From the NCBI GenBank assembly GCA_947176425.1, contig CAMWQV010000183.1, positions 1 to 5,449 on the forward strand: a DNA stretch of 5,449 bases, written 5' to 3'. Below are positions 1-3,359 of the stretch, piece by piece. This DNA comes from an uncultured Clostridia bacterium. GTDB lineage: Bacteria; Bacillota; Clostridia; Oscillospirales; Oscillospiraceae. The notes beneath the pieces are model-generated. The model was not told where the DNA came from. It worked only from the letters and a program-made list of their open reading frames with translations, and did no database searches. Position 1 is the stretch's first letter, and each line of letters opens with the position of its first letter. Both the position numbers and the translations under genes were made by a program.

Positions 1-2
1 CC

Positions 3-500
3 CGTATTCTGGAGGAAATGGGGCTGGAGGTCTGCGGCGTCCACGGCACAACGGCGGCGCTGGCTTTGCTGAATGACGCGGTGAAAAAGGGCGGCGTTAT
101 GGCCTCGTCCTCTGTAGGCGGACTGTCCGGCGCGTTTATCCCGGTCAGTGAGGATGAGGGAATGATTGCGGCGGCGTCCTCCGGCGCGATTACCCTGGAC
201 AAGCTGGAGGCTATGACCTGCGTCTGTTCAGTGGGGCTGTATTTGATCGTTGTGCCCGGCAGCACCTCTGCTGAGACAATCTCCGCGATTATTTCCGATG
301 AAGCCGCAATCGGTATGGTCAACACGAAAACCACCGCCGTTCGGATTATCCCCGCGCCCGGACGGGAAGTCGGGGATATGGTGGAGTTCGGCGGACTGCT
401 GGGGTCCGGACCGGTGCAGGCGGTGCATACAGGGTCCAGCAAGGCGTTTATCGGCAGAGGCGGCCGCATCCCCGCCCCCATGCAGAGCCTGAAAAACTGA
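3..500 (+). CDS. UPF0210 / DUF711 (PFL family) protein, C-terminal part
   Basis: The reading frame is open from the left edge (codons ...R-I-L-E-E-M...) to TGA at 498-500, giving 165 visible residues. The family is usually about 450 residues, so roughly the last third is present and the ATG at 18 is internal. Recognition rests on the conserved C-terminal blocks: VGGLSGAFIPVSEDEGMI, the LEAMTCVCSVGL segment, NTKTTAVRIIPAPG, the EFGGLLG turn and the terminal RGGRIPAPMQSLKN. Family knowledge: these are conserved cytoplasmic proteins of unproven biochemical role, often encoded next to a small ACT-domain (UPF0237) protein, which would lie outside this window. The label 'PFL family' does not establish pyruvate formate-lyase activity. 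No frameshift or internal stop is seen. The family call is firm; the function is unknown. Confidence 0.9.
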   Translation, partial: RILEEMGLEVCGVHGTTAALALLNDAVKKGGVMASSSVGGLSGAFIPVSEDEGMIAAASSGAITLDKLEAMTCVCSVGLYLIVVPGSTSAETISAIISDEAAIGMVNTKTTAVRIIPAPGREVGDMVEFGGLLGSGPVQAVHTGSSKAFIGRGGRIPAPMQSLKN

Positions 501-514
501 ATAACAGGAAATCA

Positions 515-555
515 GCAGCCGGAGTATTCAGACGCTCCGGCTGCCAGTTCATTTA
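515..555 (+). terminator. Hairpin after the UPF0210 gene
   Basis: A perfect 10-bp inverted repeat, GCAGCCGGAG (515-524) and CTCCGGCTGC (535-544) with a 10-nt loop, begins 14 bases after the stop codon. The following tract (cagttcattt) is only moderately T-rich, so it is a weak intrinsic terminator or mRNA-end stabiliser for the upstream gene. The stem also faces leftward transcription from the minus-strand RNA, so it could serve as a bidirectional stop. Confidence 0.6.
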
Positions 556-574
556 GTGAAAAATCTTTGGGTCG

Positions 575-734
575 AAAAATAATAAAAATTGCTTGTAAAA
601 TTTTCGAGAGTGTGGTATAGTATCTGCGAGGCAAATAAAGGCAGGACGCGAGGGAATCCGACCTCCCCCACGCCCCTATGCGGGACCACAAGTTTACAGC
701 CTCCTCCCACACAATAGCAATTTGCTACGCCAGT
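575..734 (-). ncRNA. Candidate structured non-coding RNA, 6S-like architecture
   Basis: A near-consensus promoter on the minus strand (739-767) would start transcription near 731-734. The transcript of about 155-160 nt can fold into one long interrupted hairpin. Closing stem: minus-strand AAAUUGC and UUGU (723-711, two-base bulge) pair with ACAAGCAAUUU (596-586). Next are GUGG (710-707) with CCAC (615-612) and GAGGC (703-699) with GCCUC (632-628). A large internal loop follows (698-676 against 643-633). The apical stem has 11 pairs, 675-665 with 654-644. Three of those pairs are G-U on the minus strand and would be A-C mismatches on the plus strand, which supports the minus orientation. A U-rich run (585-575) follows the closing stem as a plausible 3' end. 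A long hairpin with a central bubble is the known shape of 6S RNA, the regulator of sigma-A RNA polymerase, but I could not match primary-sequence signatures. The 6S identity is inference; a structured RNA is better supported. No coding frame with an RBS is seen here. Confidence 0.45.
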
Positions 735-738
735 CCCT

Positions 739-767
739 ATTATAATGGATGCCTGCTCTTTTTGCAA
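739..767 (-). promoter_or_regulatory. Sigma-A promoter for the minus-strand RNA
   Basis: On the minus strand, TTGCAA (767-762) is followed by a 17-bp spacer and a perfect TATAAT (744-739). This is one of the best promoters in the window. It reads leftward away from the 63-aa protein gene and toward the candidate RNA, with no RBS or start codon downstream, consistent with a non-coding transcript. A plus-strand TATAAT at 741-746 overlaps the same bases but lacks a correctly spaced -35 box. Confidence 0.7.
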
Positions 768-810
768 GGTCTGATTTTAAATTCAGCCGGGGATTTGCGT
801 TTGAATATTT

Positions 811-849
811 GCGGTGTGGGGTAGGCATATCCTGCACCGCTTTTGTTTG
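811..849 (+). terminator. Intrinsic terminator or attenuator in the leader of the 63-aa protein gene
   Basis: GCGGTG (811-816) pairs perfectly with CACCGC (835-840), with inner GGGT/ATCC pairing possible, and is followed directly by ttttgtttg (841-849). That is a plus-strand intrinsic terminator. No plus-strand gene ends just before it: the nearest upstream one stops at 500. It therefore either ends an unrecognised short transcript or acts as an attenuator 70-90 nt upstream of the RBS at 921. The minus strand lacks a U-run after the same stem. Confidence 0.55.
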
Positions 850-866
850 TCTCAGCAGGAATGCCT
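823..866 (+). promoter_or_regulatory. Alternative long stem that competes with the terminator hairpin
   Basis: Bases 823-835 (AGGCATATCCTGC) can pair with 855-866 (GCAGGAATGCCT): twelve base pairs with a single bulged A. The left arm overlaps the loop and 3' arm of the terminator at 811-840, so the two folds exclude each other, and the U-run sits in the loop of the alternative fold. Because 855-866 lies downstream of the U-run, it would form only after polymerase has read through. It is therefore more like a post-read-through rearrangement or RNA-stability element than a classical antiterminator. No known riboswitch consensus was recognised. Confidence 0.35.
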
Positions 867-899
867 GACGGGGCCGGGAAAGATTCCCACCCCTGACGG
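864..899 (+). repeat. GC-rich hairpin flanked by two CCTGACGG copies
   Basis: GGGG (870-873) and GGGAA (876-880) pair with TTCCC (884-888) and CCCC (890-893) around a three-base loop: nine pairs with a small internal loop. The octamer CCTGACGG occurs at 864-871 and again at 892-899, flanking the hairpin in direct orientation. No T-run follows, so it is not a terminator. It lies 22 bases upstream of the RBS at 921-927 and is probably part of the mRNA leader. Its role is unknown. Confidence 0.45.
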
Positions 900-935
900 C
901 GGAACTGTTGAGAAAAACAAAAAGGAGTTTTATCC

Positions 936-1127
936 GTGTCACAATTGTATAAGAAAATGTATGTATCACTTGTCACCAGCATGGAAGATATCATCGCTTA
1001 TATCAGCCGTGAAATGGTGATCCCGGAGACATATGACTGGAATCACACGCGAGAGGTACTCTTAGCGCTTCAGGCCGGACTCCAGAAGGCTGAGGATATC
1101 TTTGTGGAAAGCGAAGATAACAACTGA
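936..1127 (+). CDS. 63-aa helical protein of unknown function
   Basis: The GTG start at 936 is chosen because AAAGGAG (921-927) lies eight bases upstream, an excellent RBS. The next in-frame ATG (957) has no such site. The product has 63 residues, is mildly acidic, and has no cysteine, no signal peptide and no membrane segment. It appears to be two amphipathic helices: residues about 3-27 (LYKKMYVSLVTSMEDIIAYI) and 35-58, separated by a turn around P30. The N-terminal 'LYKKMY' start and C-terminal 'AEDIFVE' resemble short uncharacterised proteins I associate from memory with Clostridia genomes and their mobile elements, but I cannot name a family. It has its own terminator and a structured leader, so it is probably transcribed alone. 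Coding status is well supported by the RBS and terminator; function is not known. Confidence 0.75.
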   Translation: MSQLYKKMYVSLVTSMEDIIAYISREMVIPETYDWNHTREVLLALQAGLQKAEDIFVESEDNN

Positions 1128-1137
1128 TCAGCCGCAG

Positions 1138-1178
1138 AATCCCCCTCCTCCCATGAAAGGGCAGGCAGGGGATTTTTT
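1138..1178 (+). terminator. Strong intrinsic terminator after the 63-aa protein gene
   Basis: AATCCCC (from 1138) pairs with GGGGATT (1168-1174). Inside, the CTCCTCCC and GGGCAGG arms continue the stem with small bulges around an ATGAAA loop. A run of six T (1173-1178) follows. It begins 11 bases after the stop codon at 1127 and isolates the small gene from the downstream tetR promoter. Confidence 0.88.
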
Positions 1179-1196
1179 GCTGAAGTAAAATTATTC

Positions 1197-1226
1197 TTGA
1201 CAAACATACCGATGGTATGTTATTCT
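1197..1226 (+). promoter_or_regulatory. Sigma-A promoter of the tetR-family gene
   Basis: A perfect TTGACA (1197-1202) is followed by an 18-bp spacer and TATTCT (1221-1226), placing the transcription start near 1233. The spacer is almost entirely filled by a perfect palindrome, so repressor binding would directly block RNA polymerase. This supports negative autoregulation. Confidence 0.8.
1203..1221 (+). promoter_or_regulatory. Operator O1, presumed binding site of the TetR-family repressor
   Basis: AACATACCGATGGTATGTT is a perfect dyad with 8-bp arms and a 3-bp centre. It lies exactly between the -35 and -10 boxes of the repressor's own promoter. TetR-family dimers typically bind palindromes of this size next to their genes. 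The same half-site CATACC/GGTATG recurs before the neighbouring MFS gene. That this repressor is the one that binds is inference from position and repetition. Confidence 0.8.
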
Positions 1227-1237
1227 TGCGGCAGCAA

Positions 1238-1256
1238 AACATAGCAACCGTATGAA
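1238..1256 (+). promoter_or_regulatory. Degenerate second operator in the tetR leader
   Basis: Bases 1238-1256 match O1 at 13 of 19 positions with the same half-site spacing (CATA, 7 bases, TATG). Its centre is 35 bp from the centre of O1. It lies just downstream of the predicted transcription start and covers the ATG at 1252. It may be a weak accessory site; it could also be chance. Confidence 0.35.
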
Positions 1257-1272
1257 ACGGGGGTCCTCCGTT

Positions 1273-1926
1273 ATGGCCAGGAACAAGCACCCTGAAGAGA
1301 CAGTAAACCTGATTTTAGATACCGCCTTTCGTCTTTTCCTCCAAAACGGCTATGAACGCACGTCGATACAGGATATCGTTGACAATCTGGGCGGGTTAAG
1401 CAAAGGCGCGATTTATCACCATTTCAAGTCAAAAGAAGACATCCTCGCCGCCGTCACGGACCGGATGACGCGGGAATCCAATCAAATGCTGCTGGACATT
1501 CGCGACCGCGCGGATTTAACGGGCCAGGAAAAGCTGAAACTGATTTTCAAGACCGCGCTGGACCGTCCTGTGCAGGACCAGCTGTTTATGATCGCGCCGG
1601 AGTTCAGCCGCAACCCGCAAATGCTCTATGCGGTCCTGCGGGAGACCATCGACGACGCCGCGCCGCATTACATTCAACCCATTATTGAACAGGGAATCGC
1701 GGACGGCAGCATCAAGACAGACTGTCCCGCCGAACTTGCCGAACTGATTATGCTGGCCGCCAATATCTGGATGAATCCGCTGATGTTCAACTCTACGGTG
1801 GAGCAGTCCCGCCGGAAATTCATGCTGTTTCGTCAGATGACTCGGGGCTTTGGGCTGGACATTCTGGATGACAGCCTGATGGACCGTCTGTCCGATTTGG
1901 CACAGCTTTATCAGGACCACAAATAG
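1273..1926 (+). CDS. TetR/AcrR-family transcriptional repressor
   Basis: The product is 217 residues from the ATG at 1273, a normal length for the family. The N-terminal DNA-binding domain is clear: helix 1 (residues about 10-25, ILDTAFRLFLQNGYERTS), helix-turn-helix about 30-51 with recognition segment SKGAIYHHF, then the typical FKSKEDIL link. The C-terminal part (about 60-217) is the variable helical ligand-binding and dimerisation domain, so the inducer cannot be read from sequence. I chose 1273 over the in-frame ATG at 1252 because a G-rich SD-like run (1259-1263) sits nine bases upstream and 1252 has no SD. MARNKHPEE is also a natural family start. Operators in its promoter and before the next gene indicate that it represses itself and the MFS transporter. 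A terminator follows three bases after the stop. Confidence 0.92.
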   Translation: MARNKHPEETVNLILDTAFRLFLQNGYERTSIQDIVDNLGGLSKGAIYHHFKSKEDILAAVTDRMTRESNQMLLDIRDRADLTGQEKLKLIFKTALDRPVQDQLFMIAPEFSRNPQMLYAVLRETIDDAAPHYIQPIIEQGIADGSIKTDCPAELAELIMLAANIWMNPLMFNSTVEQSRRKFMLFRQMTRGFGLDILDDSLMDRLSDLAQLYQDHK

Positions 1927-1928
1927 AT

Positions 1929-1957
1929 ATCTGCCCGACTGCGGGCAGATTCTTTTT
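1929..1957 (+). terminator. Intrinsic terminator between tetR and the MFS gene
   Basis: A perfect 9-bp stem, ATCTGCCCG (1929-1937) and CGGGCAGAT (1942-1950), with a 4-base loop, is followed by tcttttt. It starts right after the tetR stop codon. It implies that the downstream transporter is transcribed mainly from its own promoter, with read-through as a possible minor source. Confidence 0.87.
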
Positions 1958-1987
1958 GAGGATATACATACCGGACGTAGGTATGAA
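1956..1987 (+). promoter_or_regulatory. Possible promoter of the MFS gene (weak match)
   Basis: The terminator at 1929-1957 argues for a promoter in 1957-2000. The best pairing I see is TTGAGG (1956-1961) with TATGAA (1982-1987), but the spacer is 20 bp, longer than the normal 16-18. The CATACC/GGTATG dyad lies inside this spacer and overlaps the -10. The exact promoter is uncertain. Confidence 0.35.
1967..1985 (+). promoter_or_regulatory. Operator O2 before the MFS gene, with widened spacing
   Basis: CATACC (1967-1972) and GGTATG (1980-1985) are exact copies of the O1 half-sites in inverted orientation, but separated by 7 bases (GGACGTA) instead of 3. The 8-mer ACATACCG is identical in both operators. 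The site lies 22 bases upstream of the MFS start codon, inside the only plausible promoter region, so shared control by the adjacent TetR-family protein is likely. Confidence 0.7.
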
Positions 1988-2007
1988 TAATTTTGGAGGT
2001 ATTTGTT

Positions 2008-3249
2008 ATGATGCGGCAAAAACTTTTCACCCGTGATTTTACCCTGGTGGTTGTGGGACAGATTATCTCTCTGTTCGGCAACGCGGCTCTGCGTTTTGCG
2101 CTGCCCCTGTACCTGCTCAATCAGACCGGTTCTTCCGCTCTTTACGGGGCCGTCACCGCCTGCGCCTTTATCCCCGCCATTCTGCTTTCTCCTGTCGGCG
2201 GCATTGCGGCGGACAGGGTGAATAAGCGAAACATTATGGTTGCACTGGATTTTTTCACAGCTTTTGTGATTGCAGTCTATTACTTTTTTCTGGGAACGGC
2301 AGACCTGGTTCTGCTGACCGCCGCTGTCCTGATGCTGCTGTATGGCATTGCCGGAGCCTATCAGCCAGCGGTCCAGGCCAGCATACCGGCTCTTGCCGCG
2401 CCGGAAAAGTTTGTGGCGGCAAACTCCGTTATTAACATGATTGGTTCTTTCTCCGGCCTCACCGGTCCGATTTTGGGCGGTATTCTGTACAGCGCATACG
2501 GTCTTGTTCCGGTTCTGCGGATGTGCATTCTGTGCTTTGTGCTCTCGGCTGTGATGGAAATTTTTATCCGTATCCCATTCGTTAAGCCGCCCTCTGACGG
2601 CAGTATCTGGCAGACGGCAAAAACAGATATTGCACAGAGTTTCCGTTTTATTTCCAAAGACGCGCCTGTGATTGGAAAAACAGTCCTTATCGTCTGCTGT
2701 ATCAATCTGTTTCTGTCCGCGATGATTCTTGTGGGAATGCCTTACATCATTACTGAAGTCCTGTCCCTGAACAATGCAAACTCACTCTGCGGGTTCGCGG
2801 AGGGCGCGCTGGCCGCAGGCGGACTGCTGGGCGGTATCTGTGCGGGCGTGCTTGGTGAGAAAGTAAACGTGCGGAACGCCGGAAAATTGATCGTCCTCTG
2901 CGCCCTGCTGGTATTCCCGATAGGCGCGGCGCTGCTTCTGCCGTTCTCTGACCTGTTCTGTTACTGCGTATTGACTGCCTGCTGTTTCGGCCTGATGGTC
3001 TGTTCCACAATTTTCTCTATCTGCATGATGTCCTTTGTCCAGACGGAAACGCCGCCGCCGCTGATTGGGAAAGTAATCGCTGTCATTTTGATGATTTCCA
3101 ACTGTGCGCAGCCGCTGGGAAACGCGCTGTACGGGGTGCTGTTTGAAGCCTGCGCGGGACTTGAGTTTGCGGCCGTCTTTTTTTCGGGCATAGTGTCTTT
3201 GCTGATTGCGTTTTGTGCGGTTAAGATATTCTCACACCAGGTACAGTAA
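2008..3249 (+). CDS. Major facilitator superfamily (MFS) efflux-type transporter
   Basis: A 413-residue polytopic membrane protein with about 12 hydrophobic segments, the normal size for a 12-TM MFS pump. The loop between TM2 and TM3 carries motif A (G65-x3-D69-R70-x2-K73-R74). A GPILGG block at about 153-158 in TM5 resembles the antiporter motif C. The segment after TM4 (about 118-140, YQPAVQASIPAL then AANSV) resembles the macrolide/enterobactin-exporter-like branch (MFS_3). These features fit proton-coupled export of a small molecule; the substrate cannot be read. Start 2008 (ATG ATG) follows GGAGG (1995-1999) with eight bases between. An in-frame TTG at 1993 would overlap the SD and is rejected. 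The gene follows a TetR-family repressor and shares its half-sites, the usual arrangement for inducible drug or metabolite efflux. No clear terminator follows. Confidence 0.92.
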   Translation: MMRQKLFTRDFTLVVVGQIISLFGNAALRFALPLYLLNQTGSSALYGAVTACAFIPAILLSPVGGIAADRVNKRNIMVALDFFTAFVIAVYYFFLGTADLVLLTAAVLMLLYGIAGAYQPAVQASIPALAAPEKFVAANSVINMIGSFSGLTGPILGGILYSAYGLVPVLRMCILCFVLSAVMEIFIRIPFVKPPSDGSIWQTAKTDIAQSFRFISKDAPVIGKTVLIVCCINLFLSAMILVGMPYIITEVLSLNNANSLCGFAEGALAAGGLLGGICAGVLGEKVNVRNAGKLIVLCALLVFPIGAALLLPFSDLFCYCVLTACCFGLMVCSTIFSICMMSFVQTETPPPLIGKVIAVILMISNCAQPLGNALYGVLFEACAGLEFAAVFFSGIVSLLIAFCAVKIFSHQVQ

Positions 3250-3261
3250 ATTATATGGATG

Positions 3262-3277
3262 CTAAAAATCTAAAAAT
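3262..3277 (+). repeat. Tandem CTAAAAAT pair, possible UP element
   Basis: CTAAAAAT occurs twice back to back (3262-3269, 3270-3277). With the predicted transcription start near 3323, these A-tracts lie about 45-60 bases upstream, where UP elements or curved DNA stimulate promoters. The stimulatory role is inference. Confidence 0.45.
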
Positions 3278-3288
3278 CAGTTGCCGGG

Positions 3289-3316
3289 TTGACATAGTTA
3301 TAAAATAAGATATAAT
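3289..3316 (+). promoter_or_regulatory. Strong sigma-A promoter of the surface-protein gene
   Basis: Perfect TTGACA (3289-3294) and perfect TATAAT (3311-3316) with a 16-bp spacer; the start of transcription is expected near 3323. The surrounding DNA is very AT-rich. It gives the surface-protein gene its own transcript, independent of the MFS gene that ends 40 bases upstream. Confidence 0.85.
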
Positions 3317-3346
3317 AAAATAGAAATTCCTAAAATTCCTATTTTA
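3316..3346 (+). repeat. Dyad and tandem 9-mers at the transcription start
   Basis: TAAAATAG (3316-3323) and CTATTTTA (3339-3346) form a perfect 8-bp inverted repeat with 15 bases between. Inside, AAATTCCTA occurs twice in tandem (3324-3332, 3333-3341). A second dyad, TAAAAT/ATTTTA (3331-3346), ends at the SD. Position at +1 and next to the RBS suits an operator or leader element, but such AT-rich sequence can produce these by chance. Confidence 0.4.
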
Positions 3347-3359
3347 AAGGAGGCTTTTT

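Noticed and set aside
593..621. Plus-strand promoter-like pair TTGTAA (593-598), 17 bp, TATAGT (616-621)
   Set aside because: Box match and spacing are good, but it lies inside the AT-rich 3' part of the candidate minus-strand RNA, with no RBS-linked ORF soon downstream. It could make an antisense transcript, but the minus-strand promoter is better supported.
715..727. Palindrome TAGCAATTTGCTA as an operator
   Set aside because: Its bases are explained by the closing stem of the candidate RNA (717-723 with 586-592), and no regulator gene is adjacent to it.
512..767. Minus-strand ORFs of 66 and 72 codons (512-712, 549-767)
   Set aside because: They overlap the structured RNA region, lack convincing RBSs, differ in frame from each other and show no recognisable domain.
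864..899. Guanidine-II (mini-ykkC) riboswitch suggested by two ACGG motifs
   Set aside because: The ACGG motifs are not presented as tetraloops closed by paired stems, and the downstream gene is not a guanidine exporter or a related enzyme.
1252..1272. Upstream ATG at 1252 as the tetR start
   Set aside because: No SD precedes it, and it adds seven residues (MKRGSSV) not typical of the family N-terminus. ATG 1273 has a G-rich run at proper spacing.
1993..2007. TTG at 1993 as the MFS start
   Set aside because: It overlaps the GGAGG SD that correctly serves ATG 2008, and the extra residues MEVFV are the translated leader.
1516..2019. Minus-strand ORF of 167 codons
   Set aside because: It is a shadow of the tetR frame, with no RBS and no recognisable domain, and it crosses the tetR terminator and the operator.
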